From Polyangiaceae bacterium (GTDB lineage: Bacteria > Myxococcota_A > Polyangia > Polyangiales > Polyangiaceae), in the NCBI GenBank assembly GCA_022842465.1, contig JALHPN010000008.1, forward strand, positions 23,254-87,253: DNA of 64,000 nt, read 5' to 3'. Numbering within the stretch: the first letter of the stretch is position 1; each line of letters begins with the position of its first letter. A program made the position numbers and the translations under genes. The notes below the pieces were generated by a model. The model saw only the letters and a program-made list of their open reading frames with translations. It was not told the DNA's origin and ran no database searches. Below, in pieces: positions 17,693 to 27,600 of this stretch.

Positions 17693-18612
17693 ACATCCTC
17701 GAAGTAGTCGCCGTCGACCTTTGGAATGCGGAGTGCCTTGTGGCTGACACCGATGCCGTAGTCCATCATCAGGGCGGAGAGCTGGGCCCCGTCGACGAGC
17801 ACGATGCTCCCGCGGGCGCGGCCCGCGGCTTCCTTGGCATCTCGCGTGAACGCGCTCGTCGTGATGAACACGCCCTTGGACGCGGCTTGCAGCTGTAGTG
17901 CGCCCATGAAGCCCTGGACCTCCGGGCTGCCGACCGTGTTCTTCCACCGCTTGGCTTGGACGTAAACCTTCTCGAGGCCGAGCCGATCGAGGGAGATGAT
18001 CCCGTCGATGCCTCCGTCGCCCGAGCCGCCTACGCGCTGGAGATCGGAGCGACTCGTCCCGTAGCCCATCGCGTGCAGCAGATCGAGCACGAGCTGTTCG
18101 AAGAACTCCGGTGGTGCGCGGCCGATGTTCTCAAGCAGATCGCGGCCGACGCTCTCGCGCAACTCGGCGAGTGCCGCCTCGATGCGTTCCTCGGGGCTCG
18201 CCTTCGCGGTGGTCTCGGTCGGCACCGCGGGCGCTGGCGGGACATCGTCGGGGGCGTCCTTCTTCGGGCGGAGCCTCTGACTGCGGTCGACGTTGGCTAG
18301 GCGGTCGATCTCCTCCTCGGAGAGATTCGAGTTCGCGGCGGCGAACCTCTGTCCCTCCGGGGTGAGGCGCCAGAAGCCCTGTCGCGGGCTACTGGAGAAG
18401 CCCGCGCGCTTGAGCCGGTCGTGCGCCCAGCCGTTGCGGTTCTTGTAGAGCAGCTGCACCCCGCTCGGCACGCGGTCAGCTCGGTCCTCGGCGCTGAGAC
18501 GAAGCGCGTTGGCAACCGCCTCGTGCGCATCGGCAGTGCGAACACCGTCGGGGTGCTCGGCAAGGTAGCGAAGAAGCGGAGCGATGAACTGGTCGTAGGT
18601 GGGAACGGACAT
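17689..18612 (-). CDS. Mrr-like restriction endonuclease
   Basis: 307 residues. The N-terminal ~95 residues are an Mrr_N winged helix (PTYDQFIAPLLRYLAEHPDG, and later QGFWRLTPEGQRFA), then a Pro/Ala linker. The C-terminal Mrr_cat domain has EFFEQLVLDLLHAMGYG, GDGGIDG at 198-204 and YVQAKRW with the QxK of the PD-(D/E)xK core at 219-221. Mrr proteins cut methylated DNA. Here the gene sits downstream of hsdS in the same operon, so it may instead work with the type I system. ATG 18612 lies seven bases after the upstream stop. Confidence 0.88.
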   Translation of the reverse strand: MSVPTYDQFIAPLLRYLAEHPDGVRTADAHEAVANALRLSAEDRADRVPSGVQLLYKNRNGWAHDRLKRAGFSSSPRQGFWRLTPEGQRFAAANSNLSEEEIDRLANVDRSQRLRPKKDAPDDVPPAPAVPTETTAKASPEERIEAALAELRESVGRDLLENIGRAPPEFFEQLVLDLLHAMGYGTSRSDLQRVGGSGDGGIDGIISLDRLGLEKVYVQAKRWKNTVGSPEVQGFMGALQLQAASKGVFITTSAFTRDAKEAAGRARGSIVLVDGAQLSALMMDYGIGVSHKALRIPKVDGDYFEDV

Positions 18613-18619
18613 GGGAGGC

Positions 18620-19606
18620 TCAACGGGACGGGACCGCACCGAGATCGACGCGGTCGGGATGACGGAGCGCAGCGTCGATCACCAGAGAGGTGGCCTCGTT
18701 CAGCGTCCGGGCGAGCACGCTAAGAAGCACCTGAGATCGGGGCGATGTGAGGCCTGCCAGCTTCGCGACTGCGGCGACACACTGCCGATGGTGTCTCTTC
18801 TCGATCGAACCGATGTTCTCTGCGATGCGTTCAAGCAATCGTCGCCACCGCTGTTTCTCCCAGTAAGCATCGGGCGACTTCCGCAACCACTCGGGCGCGA
18901 ACCGGGTCAGCTTCCGCGTCGCTCTCTCTAGCTTCGTTTCATCCTCCCAGCCGACGGCCGTAGGCATGAACAGCGTGACATCTTGCTCGACCCCGCCCGT
19001 GATCGGACCCTTCTGGGTCGGTGTCTTCGTGTGGACGATGAAGTCGTTCCGAAAGTGTCGAAACCAGAAGACGAGCCATCGGAGTGCGGCGGCATGGGGC
19101 CGGAGCGCGGCGATCGGCTCGGGAGCGTCAGCTGCATCGAGGCGTTCTTCAACAAGCGGGAAGAAGGAGATGTCCGTGGGCTTCGCGAACCCGGCGAGTC
19201 TCGACACCATGTACGACCACTGGTCGAGCATTACGGCTCCAAAGAGGAAGACGGCCTCGAGGTCGACGCGGAGCGCGTGAACGAGTTTGCCGATCGAGCG
19301 CGATGCCTGCGCGACGTTTGCGGGCCAAGGCACTCCCGCGGGAATATCGAACGGGCGCAGAGCCTGGAACTGTGCGTTTGCGCGCTCACGCCGAGCGCGA
19401 ACGCGGAACATGCGGCGCGTGATCAATGCAAGGTCCTTCGCGCGAGTGATGACCTCGACCTGGTGGTAATAGAGGGCGTATGGTCCCTTTGGAATCGTGA
19501 TACCGAGTTGCTGCGTAGTGGGCGGGTTCTCGGCAAGCCGCGTACAAAGGCTCATGAAGTGCCCCACGATCTCATCTTCGGACAACACGACCAGGTGACC
19601 GGTCAC
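18620..19606 (-). CDS. Unknown protein with HEPN-like motif
   Basis: 328 residues from GTG 19606, overlapping the upstream stop (GTGA). Not recognised as a named family. It is predominantly helical. FRHFRNDFIVHTK at residues 182-194 contains R-N-D-F-I-V-H, fitting the Rx(4-6)H pattern of HEPN domains, many of which are RNases in toxin and defence systems. A Trp-rich basic helix (EWLRKSP to EKQRWRRLLERI) lies in the C-terminal third. The gene is embedded in the hsd operon, so a role with the restriction system is inferred. The HEPN call rests on one motif. Confidence 0.65.
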   Translation of the reverse strand: MTGHLVVLSEDEIVGHFMSLCTRLAENPPTTQQLGITIPKGPYALYYHQVEVITRAKDLALITRRMFRVRARRERANAQFQALRPFDIPAGVPWPANVAQASRSIGKLVHALRVDLEAVFLFGAVMLDQWSYMVSRLAGFAKPTDISFFPLVEERLDAADAPEPIAALRPHAAALRWLVFWFRHFRNDFIVHTKTPTQKGPITGGVEQDVTLFMPTAVGWEDETKLERATRKLTRFAPEWLRKSPDAYWEKQRWRRLLERIAENIGSIEKRHHRQCVAAVAKLAGLTSPRSQVLLSVLARTLNEATSLVIDAALRHPDRVDLGAVPSR

Positions 19607-21042
19607 GCGGGCTCCACGTTTGGGACTGATTCGGCACTGGCTTCGTAGAGCTGTCGTGCCGCGATGAGAGCTCCTTCCGATGGTCCGAACCAATCCGCGC
19701 GGCCGGGCCATCCCTGCTCGTCGAGGTCCCACCCGTTTAGCGCACCGTCGTAGCCGACGTGGCGCAGGAGCACCGCCGCGAGGAGCGCGCGCACGATCCG
19801 AATCCTGCGGACGTCGCGCTCGATGACGTAGTCCTCTCCGTCCTTGTTCATGAGGCCGGTGTGCGCAACGGTGTTCCGTCCTCGGATCTCGCGGAGTGCC
19901 TCATCTGGAACCGTCATCCCCCAAGCGTCGAACAAGTTGCGCGTGAGGCTCGACGTCGTCGGTCGGGCCACGTCCTTCAACTTCGAGTACATGTCGGCCG
20001 CCGCGCGGTCGTCGCGAGCGTGGGCCGCCCACATCTCGCGCGTCGTCTTCAACCATGCTTTCCAGTCAGCCTTGCTGCGCACCAACGGCACCTTGGACGG
20101 CGTCAGCCGATTCGCGAGCGCTTCGAGGCCGATCTGAGCAGAAAGGTACTGACCGTCCACGTGCCCGGCCGTGGAATCCACGTAGCTGCACGTCGCCATT
20201 GTCGTCGGATTCGGAGGCGCGCCGCTGAGGGCGCGTGCCAAGAGCGGAAAGGCAACGGCGATCCAGGCGTGGTCCCGTTCATCAGGTAGTGGAGGCGCCT
20301 GGCTGACGTCTTCGCGGTAGCGGTAGCCGAACGACGCCCCGTACGCAGCCACGGGCTGATTGTCGGCATCCACACCGATGAGCGTGTCGAGATGCAGAGG
20401 CGTTCCGAGCAAGAACTCCAACGCGGCGAAGTCGTGCCAAAGCGGCTCACGTCCAACGACGGCATCCTGCGTTTCCAGTACAACGACGCACGACCGGGGA
20501 CCAAAGGCGCCCTTTCGCGTGAGGTGCCAGGTCGCGTTCCCCTGCAAGCGCAAAGAGTTGAAGCAGCGCGCGCCGTGACCGTAGACGAAGAGGTTGTACG
20601 CACGGCGGACGCGCACACCCTTGAGGGCACCGACCCACGCGACGGCCGCCTTCCCTGTCGACCAATGCCATTCCGTGAACTGCAGCTCTGTCGTGAGCTC
20701 CGCTGCGTGCCCTAGCTTGATCGACGTGCCTTGAGTCGTGACGTGCGCGTGGCGAGCGGTGACGATCGACCCGTCAGCAAGTAGTGCTTCGATGCCGTCG
20801 TCGGAATCCTCGTGCAGCCGCCTGAAGTGGCCCTCAAGGGACACGAGTGCATGGCCCGACTCCTTGATCGTGACCGCGCCTCGCGCCCCCGATCCTGAAG
20901 CAGAGGCAGCGCCACGAAGACTCTCAACCGCGGCGAGCGAGAGCGACGGGATGTCGGCATGAGCGTGGGCATAGAGCGCGAGGATTGACGCGAGCGGCTT
21001 GGGCAGCTCGATCACCTCCGGCCTCGGCTCCGACGCGCTCAC
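19603..21042 (-). CDS. Unknown protein with C-terminal HEPN-like motif
   Basis: 479 residues from GTG 21042, overlapping the hsdS stop. The first ~260 residues look beta-rich (repeated short strands such as ALVSLEGHFRRL, VVVLETQDAVV). The C-terminal ~200 are helical and contain EIRGRNTVAHTG, where R-N-T-V-A-H (389-394) matches the common HEPN RxxxxH motif. A beta-rich N-terminus plus a HEPN C-terminus is an architecture seen in anti-phage proteins such as ApeA, but I cannot claim homology. Context: between hsdS and the next HEPN-like gene in one operon. Confidence 0.65.
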   Translation of the reverse strand: MSASEPRPEVIELPKPLASILALYAHAHADIPSLSLAAVESLRGAASASGSGARGAVTIKESGHALVSLEGHFRRLHEDSDDGIEALLADGSIVTARHAHVTTQGTSIKLGHAAELTTELQFTEWHWSTGKAAVAWVGALKGVRVRRAYNLFVYGHGARCFNSLRLQGNATWHLTRKGAFGPRSCVVVLETQDAVVGREPLWHDFAALEFLLGTPLHLDTLIGVDADNQPVAAYGASFGYRYREDVSQAPPLPDERDHAWIAVAFPLLARALSGAPPNPTTMATCSYVDSTAGHVDGQYLSAQIGLEALANRLTPSKVPLVRSKADWKAWLKTTREMWAAHARDDRAAADMYSKLKDVARPTTSSLTRNLFDAWGMTVPDEALREIRGRNTVAHTGLMNKDGEDYVIERDVRRIRIVRALLAAVLLRHVGYDGALNGWDLDEQGWPGRADWFGPSEGALIAARQLYEASAESVPNVEPA

Positions 21043-22619
21043 GCTTCGACCGCCTCCTTGCCGCGCGCGCGTCGTGCGGCGCGCTTGGTGCGACCACCGT
21101 AGGCGGACGGGCCAAGTGTCTCGCCCTCGTCAACCCGTTGCCGCCGGAGCGTCGTTGCCGCCGGCTCGTCGGACGGATCCTGGGGCACGAGGTCTCCCCG
21201 GAACGCCTTGCCGAGAACCGAGCGAACGAGCGTCTTCAAGCTCGCGCTCGCAGCAACGTGGGTCGTGTCCAATCTCTCGACCACTCGCAGCATGTCTCTT
21301 GCTCGGGCAACGACGGCCTCCTGCTCAGCGACAGGTGCGAGCGGAAGCGCCGCCGCTCGCAAGTCGACCAGATGGATGTGGAGCAGGCCGGACCCCGTGG
21401 CTTTGAAGCGCTCCTGGAAGAACGGCGACCAGAACGCGAGTTCGAGGAACTCGCCCATGTCGCGCACTACGGGCTTCACCAATGCGAGCGATACAAAAAT
21501 GCTGAACACCGCGTCCGTCTTGATGAGCCGCGCGACGCCCAGCGTTCCGTCCTTGCTGATGAGGATGTCGCCTCGTGCCGGGTCGGTCCGCTTGATGTAC
21601 TCCTCGTGATCGGCCTGCGTGACGTGGTTCACGTCTGCGAACGAGATTCCAGGCCCGGCCGTCAGATTCTTAACCGTGAGGAAGGGGACGCCCTCCGCCA
21701 CGTACGTCGGCTTCTTGTGAACCCCGTCAACGACTTTCGTCGAGAGCTCCTCGACGCTCGCCCAGCACCACCCCTCCGGCAGCTCGGGCAGCCCTGTCGT
21801 GTCCACCGGCGCGGGCTCGTTGTACTTCGCCTTCCACTTGTCGTCGATCGGGGGCTTGCCCTTGGCCTTCATCTTGGCGAGCTCGGACCCCTCCCACCTC
21901 TTGCGGCGCTCGGCGCGGATGCGCTCGAGAAGCGTGCTCGCGGGCTCGACGTTCGGGTTCTTTGCGCGCCAGTCCTTCGTGAGGTCGCCGCGGAAGGCCG
22001 CCGCGAGGATCGACTGGCGGAGCTTCTCGAGCAGCGGCGGGACGGTGTCGAGCGCCTCGCGCGCGCGGCGGTTCCGCGCCTGGAGGGCTTCGAGCTTGGC
22101 GACGATGCGGCGCTGCTCGTTAAGCGGCGGGAGCGGCAAGCGCACGGTGCGGAAGCGCTCGAGGCTCAACTTTTGCTGAGCCACTCCTGCCGTCTGATCA
22201 AGGATCTGAGTCCTGACGGGCTCGGCTCTAAAGGCATCGCGGAGGAACTCGGCGATGGTGAGCCCCGTATTCGGCGTCAGCTTGATGCAGTCCGCAGTGA
22301 TGATGGCGGGCGGACGGGTGGACGGGTACACCGCCGTGTCACCCGGAGGATCGCCCATCTTGGTTACAAGCAAGTCCCCGGGCCGAACGTAGTGCCGCGC
22401 CAGCTTTGCCGCTTTCGCCTCATCAACGAACTTGGTTCGAGCATCACCGAAGCGCCCGGCGCGAATCTCTCTCACGAAAACGAGAGGGACGCCCTCGGCG
22501 CGGTAGTCGGGCACCTTCAGGTCGCTACCGAAGGGCCCAATCGTGAGCGCATTCGGAACGTTCGCCGCGATCTCATCCGGCGTTGCCCAGGTCCATCCGC
22601 GAGGCAGCGTGCCGCTCAC
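21039..22619 (-). CDS. hsdS: Type I restriction-modification specificity subunit S
   Basis: 526 residues from GTG 22619, which overlaps the hsdM stop. Two target recognition domains are visible: the first starts LPRGWTWATPDEIAAN with TIGPFGSDLKV, the second starts LPEGWCWASVEEL with VDGVHKKPTYV. Each is followed by the conserved helical spacer (LPPLNEQRRIVAKLEALQAR; LAPVAEQEAVVARARDML). A linker of ~85 residues with KDWRAKNPNVEPASTLLE separates the halves. HsdS sets the DNA target for both methylation and cleavage. Confidence 0.94.
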   Translation of the reverse strand: MSGTLPRGWTWATPDEIAANVPNALTIGPFGSDLKVPDYRAEGVPLVFVREIRAGRFGDARTKFVDEAKAAKLARHYVRPGDLLVTKMGDPPGDTAVYPSTRPPAIITADCIKLTPNTGLTIAEFLRDAFRAEPVRTQILDQTAGVAQQKLSLERFRTVRLPLPPLNEQRRIVAKLEALQARNRRAREALDTVPPLLEKLRQSILAAAFRGDLTKDWRAKNPNVEPASTLLERIRAERRKRWEGSELAKMKAKGKPPIDDKWKAKYNEPAPVDTTGLPELPEGWCWASVEELSTKVVDGVHKKPTYVAEGVPFLTVKNLTAGPGISFADVNHVTQADHEEYIKRTDPARGDILISKDGTLGVARLIKTDAVFSIFVSLALVKPVVRDMGEFLELAFWSPFFQERFKATGSGLLHIHLVDLRAAALPLAPVAEQEAVVARARDMLRVVERLDTTHVAASASLKTLVRSVLGKAFRGDLVPQDPSDEPAATTLRRQRVDEGETLGPSAYGGRTKRAARRARGKEAVEA

Positions 22620-24031
22620 GCTCCCAGTTCCTCTTGGAGCGCCTGCATCTCCTCCAGCGCGGTCTGGAGCTGCGCGACGATCTCCGCGGCAATGACGTCC
22701 GGCTCCGGCAGGTCGGCATGGTCGGTCACGCTGTCGTCCTTGAGCCAAGCGATGTCGAGGTTCTCGCCGCGCTTCGCGATCTCCTCCCGCGTGAACTTGC
22801 GGAAGCGCCCCGCCTCGCCCTGGTCCTTGCGCTTGCTCTTGCCGTGCGGATCCTCGCCGAACGCCTTCTCGAACTCGGCAAAGTGCGCGCGGGTGAACGG
22901 CGTCCGCTTGCCGAAGGACGGCATGTTCGTCCGCATGTCGTAGAACCAGACGCCCTTCGTGCTCGCCTTGTCCTTCGCGCCGCGCGTGAAGAAGAGGACG
23001 TTGGTCTTCACGCCCTGGGCGTAGAAGATGCCGGTCGGCAGGCGCAGGATGGTGTGGAGATCGCACTTCTCCATGAGGTCGGCGCGGACCTTCTGGCCGA
23101 CGCCATCCTCGAAGAGCACGTTGTCGGGAAGGACGACCGCCGCGCGGCCACCGGGCTTGAGCCCGCGGTAGATGTGCTGGAGGAAGACGAGCTGCTTGTT
23201 GCTCGTCGGGTACGTGATGTCGTCGCGCGTCGGCCCGCCGCCACCCTTCTTCGTACCGAACGGCGGGTTCGTCAGAATGACGTCCGCCTTCGGGAGCTTC
23301 GCGCCGCTCGGACCGAGGGCGTCGCCCAGCAAGATGTCGCTCTCGATGTCATGGAGCATCGCGTTCATGAGCGCGAGCCGCTGCACGTCGGCGACCAGCT
23401 CCATGCCGTAGAACGCCTCGCGGCGCTGGAAGTTTTGCTGCTTCGTCGACAGGTCGAAGTGCTCGTTCGTGTGCTCGTAGACGTAGCGGTGCGCGTTGAT
23501 GAGAAAGCCCCCGGTGCCGACGGCGGGGTCTTGGACGAGCTCGCCGGCCTGGGGCTTCACGAGGGCGACCATGCACTCGATGAGCGGGCGCGGCGTGAAG
23601 TACTGCCCCGCGCCGCTCTTGGTCTCCTCAGCGTTCTTCTCGAGGAGCCCCTCGTAGAGATCTCCGAGCCCCTCGGCCTTGGCGCTGTACCAGTCGAGCG
23701 CGTCGATGGCCTCGACGACGGTGCGGAGGTTTCGCGGCTGCCGGAACGACGTGTTCGCGTTCGCGTAGATCGCTTGCACGCGGCCGGCGCCCTTGCCGCC
23801 GAGCTCGACGAGGAGCGTCTTGTAGAACTGGAGGAGTTCGACGCCGTCCTTCGACGCGAGGTCATCCCAGCGATAGCCGGCCGGGACCTGCTTCTCGGCG
23901 CCCGTCTCCTTCGCCATCTTGAGGAAGAGGAGGTAGGTGAGCTCGGTCACGTACTGGAGGTACGTGATGCCGTCGTCGCGGAGGACGTGGCAGAGGTTCC
24001 AGAGCTTCTGAACGATGTCTTGCGTCTTCAT
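22616..24031 (-). CDS. hsdM: Type I restriction-modification DNA methyltransferase subunit M
   Basis: 471 residues. An N-terminal HsdM helical domain begins MKTQDIVQKLWNLCHVLRDD. GQYFTPRPLI (142-151), DPAVGTGGFL (168-177, SAM binding) and NPPFG (255-259, adenine methylation motif IV) identify an N6-adenine methyltransferase. ATG 24031 overlaps the stop of the HNH gene by four bases; the longer frame is its shadow. With HsdS it protects host DNA. Confidence 0.96.
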   Translation of the reverse strand: MKTQDIVQKLWNLCHVLRDDGITYLQYVTELTYLLFLKMAKETGAEKQVPAGYRWDDLASKDGVELLQFYKTLLVELGGKGAGRVQAIYANANTSFRQPRNLRTVVEAIDALDWYSAKAEGLGDLYEGLLEKNAEETKSGAGQYFTPRPLIECMVALVKPQAGELVQDPAVGTGGFLINAHRYVYEHTNEHFDLSTKQQNFQRREAFYGMELVADVQRLALMNAMLHDIESDILLGDALGPSGAKLPKADVILTNPPFGTKKGGGGPTRDDITYPTSNKQLVFLQHIYRGLKPGGRAAVVLPDNVLFEDGVGQKVRADLMEKCDLHTILRLPTGIFYAQGVKTNVLFFTRGAKDKASTKGVWFYDMRTNMPSFGKRTPFTRAHFAEFEKAFGEDPHGKSKRKDQGEAGRFRKFTREEIAKRGENLDIAWLKDDSVTDHADLPEPDVIAAEIVAQLQTALEEMQALQEELGA

Positions 24032-24618
24032 GTCGTTGTCTCGAGAGCCTTGATGCCGGCCCGATGCCAGCGGGCGATGTAGCGATCGGCGAGGAGCTCG
24101 GGGTGCGCCGCGAGGAACTCGCGGCACCAGCCGACGAGGCCGTCCCACGCGCTGGTGGCGTCGACGGGGCGGAGCGACCAACCTAGCTCATCGAGGGTCC
24201 AGTTCGACTTGGCGGCGTTCCGTAGCATGGACGTGGTCACCCAGTTCGTCGGGTCGTCGGCGCCGCCGCGAGCGACCGGCTGCACGTGATCGATGCTCGG
24301 AAACAGCTGCCAGAAGGCGATGTGGCTCTCGCTCATCTTCCAGTTCGGGTGAGCCGGAAACTCTTCCGGCATCACCTTCGAGAGGAGACGGAGCGTGGCG
24401 GGGAAGACGAGGCGTGCGCCGGAGTAACGGTCGGTGAAGCGGTCTCGCAGAAAGACGTGCATCGACTGGAGCTCGGTATAGGCGCGGCCCGCGTTCGCCA
24501 CGGGGACGAAGGGGTACTCGGCCGTGGCGATCGCTCGCGCCGTGTCGGGCTCGTTCCGAAGCAGCGCCCCGCAGACGCGGGTCAGCACGTCCGCTGGATC
24601 GCCCACGTCAGCCCGCAT
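24028..24618 (-). CDS. HNH endonuclease-like protein in the hsd operon
   Basis: 196 residues. The C-terminal half has an HNH pattern: SIDHVQPVARGGADDPTNWVTT with DH, RGG and N, then SMLRNAAKSNW. The N-terminal part is helical and unrecognised. The start overlaps the hsdR end by 11 bases and the stop overlaps hsdM by four, so it is made with the restriction enzyme. HNH proteins are seen as accessories in some type I loci; whether this one cuts DNA or serves another role is unknown. Confidence 0.8.
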   Translation of the reverse strand: MRADVGDPADVLTRVCGALLRNEPDTARAIATAEYPFVPVANAGRAYTELQSMHVFLRDRFTDRYSGARLVFPATLRLLSKVMPEEFPAHPNWKMSESHIAFWQLFPSIDHVQPVARGGADDPTNWVTTSMLRNAAKSNWTLDELGWSLRPVDATSAWDGLVGWCREFLAAHPELLADRYIARWHRAGIKALETTT

Positions 24619-27600
24619 CTTTCCAGACCTCGTCGGCGAGGTCGCCGAGGACGGCCTCGAGCTTGCCGTCGAACGCCTTGTTCAGGTGCGCGAAGCCGCC
24701 ACGCGCCTTGAACTCCCCGGTGTCGAGGGCGGCGCGGTCGACGACGGTCTCGATCTTGAGCTGCGCGCAGATCCGGTCGAGCCACTTCTTCTGCGGCTCG
24801 GTGAACTTGCCCGATTGGAGGACGCGCACCCGCGCCCGCTCCACGCGCTCGGCGTACGGAATGAGGGGCGAGCCGATGGCGAGCTTGCGAACGAACCCAA
24901 TGATGGTCGCGGCCACGTCCTCGTTCTTCGCCTCGCGCCAGGCCGACTGGAGGTACGCCTCGTTGTAGCCCGCCTCGTCGAGGGCGAGCTTCAAGCTCTT
25001 GAGGTCCTCGCGGGTGAGGTCGCGCGGGCGCTGGGTGACGACGAGAAGCGCCGGGAGCTTGTTCAGGTTGCCCTCGATGAATGCACGAAAGTCTTCGAGG
25101 TAGTCGACCGGAGGCCGGCTCTGGTGTTTGCCGTAGCCGCGGGTGATCTCGCGGATCTCGTCGACGCGCTCGGACACCACGACCTTGTAGGCGCCATTGC
25201 CGGTCGCGCGGTCGAGATATGGGGCCAGGGCGGTCTGGCTGGCGAGCCAGGCGGCGACGTCACCGACGCTCGCGCTCTTCAAGAAGGCGAGCGCCTCGCC
25301 CACGGGCATGCCGGCCGCGGTCTCGAACTTCTCTTCCGCCTGGCCCTTGAGAGCGCGGCGCTTGCGCTGGAGCTTTGCGACGAGCTCCTCGATCGACTCG
25401 CGGCGCATCTCCTCCTCTTTGCCGGTGACGATCTCCTTGACGAGCTGCTCGAAGGTGACGAGCGGGTTGACGACGACCGGCTTCATATCGGTCATGTCCT
25501 TGATGGCCGAATAGAGGTCGACGGCGTCGAAGATGCGGAATCGCTCCTTGCCGATCTCCGGGCAGAGCCGGGTCGCGCGGCCGATCATCTGCTCGTAGAG
25601 GATGCGGCTCCGCACGCGCCGCAAGAAAACGAGGTTCGCGATCTTCGGGACGTCGATGCCGGTGGTCAGCAGGTCGACGGTGACGGCGACGCTGGGCTGT
25701 CGCTCGTTCCGGTAGCGGCGGATCGCCTCGAGGCACCTGTCGGTCGCGCCGGTGATCTTGAGGATGGCGTCGTCGTCGACGCTGCCGTACTTGGCCGCGA
25801 ACAGCTCCTTGAGCAGGAGCACCACCATGTCGGCGTGCTCGTCGGTCGCCGCGAAGATGAGCGTCTTTTCGTCCTGCTCGGGATCGATGTGGTTCACGAT
25901 CTCGCCGAGCACGGCGCGGTTGAACCCCTCGGTGATCACACGCCGGTTGAAGGCGTCGACCTCGAAGGCGAGCTCGTCGGGTAGCTCCTCCTTGTTCACG
26001 GTCTGCGTCGCGCGGTCGAGGACCAGCACCTCCTCGCGGGCCTTGTAGTGAATGCCGTCCTGCGCGAGCTTCGTGACGATGCGTATCGGCGGCTCGTGAT
26101 CGACGAGGAAGCCGTCGATGACGGCCTCGCGGTACGAGTACGAGTAGACCGGCGCGCCGAAGATCTCGGTCGTGTGCAGCGCGGGCGTCGCCGTGAGTCC
26201 GACCTTCACGGCGTCGAAGTGGTCGAGCACGCGGCGGTACTTCGAGATGTAGTCGTCCTCGTCGCGGAACTGGAACTCGCGCTCGGACAGCTCGCGGTCG
26301 AGGAGATAACCGCGATGACATTCGTCGACGACGATGCAGTCGTACTGGTCGACGGGCGGGATGTTCTTCTCGCTCTCGTCATCGTGCGGCCCGAGGACGC
26401 GCTTTACCATCGCCTGGATGGTGGCGATCTGGAGCTTGGTCTCGCGGTCGGGCTTGAGATCGGCCAGCTCCTTCACGTCGAAGATGTCCGTGAACGTCTG
26501 GAGGTTCTCCAGGCGGAGATCTTTGAGCGCGTCGGCGGTCTGCTTGCCGAGTGCGTTTCGGTCGACGAGGAAGAGCACCCGACGAAAGCGCTTCGTCTTG
26601 AGAAGGCGGTAGGTGAGCCCGATGCACGTCCGCGTCTTGCCCGTGCCCGTCGCCATCGCGACGAGCAGCTCGCGCCGTCCATCGGCGAGCGCCTTCTCCA
26701 CCGCGAGGATGGCCTTCCTCTGGTACTCGCGGTCGATGTACGGCATCGGCTCGACCTCGAGCTTCGCGTGCGCGTCGTCGACATCTTGCTTGAGCAGATC
26801 GAGCAGGCCCTCCGGGCTGTACCAGCCTTCGAGCGGCGCGGAGTGGTTCGCCGCGCGCCGCGCGTCGAGAAACCAGATCCCGCTCTTGGTCTTGAGCTGG
26901 CGAAGGAAGGGGCGGCCGTTCGTGGCGAAGAGGAACGGCACGCGGAGCCCTGGCTCGCCCTTCGCCGGATCACGGCACCACGGACCCCCGGGCGGCGGAG
27001 CCTCGTCGCCCTTCACGACGTAGCCGCGGGAGTACCGCTTGGCCTGGGGGATGACGCCGGCCACGTCCTTGTGCTTTCGCTTCGCCTCGACGACCGCGAG
27101 GACCTGGAGCCCGGCGAAGAGCACGTAATCGGCGCGCCCCTCCTTGCCGTCGACCACCGTCGGCCACTCCGCGATCGCGAGGTTCTTGCCGCGCGTCGGC
27201 CGCGCGCCGCGCTCGAACGTCAGATTCGCCGAGTCCGCCTCCCAGCCGGCCACGCGAAGCTGATGGTCGATGACCTTGCGGGTGGCGGCCTCGTCGAGGA
27301 CGATCGCGTCACTCGCCTCGGCGGCGCGCTCGATCGCTTCTCGGACCACCGGAGCCGGCGCCGCCTCTGCTGCCGCCTGGAGCGCCGCGAGCTCGGCGGC
27401 GAGCTTTCGGTTCTGATCCTCGAGCTCCCTCGAGCGCGCTTCGTTCGTCGTCGTCGCCTTCTCGCGCGCGACCATCTGCTCGGAGGCGAGCGCCTCCCAG
27501 ATGGCGGCGTCCTCCCGCGCCTTGGCGGCGCGCTCCTCGGCGGAGAGGCGGTCCTTCGCTTCCTTCTCGGCCGTGAGCCGTATGGCCTCGATCTGCGCGC

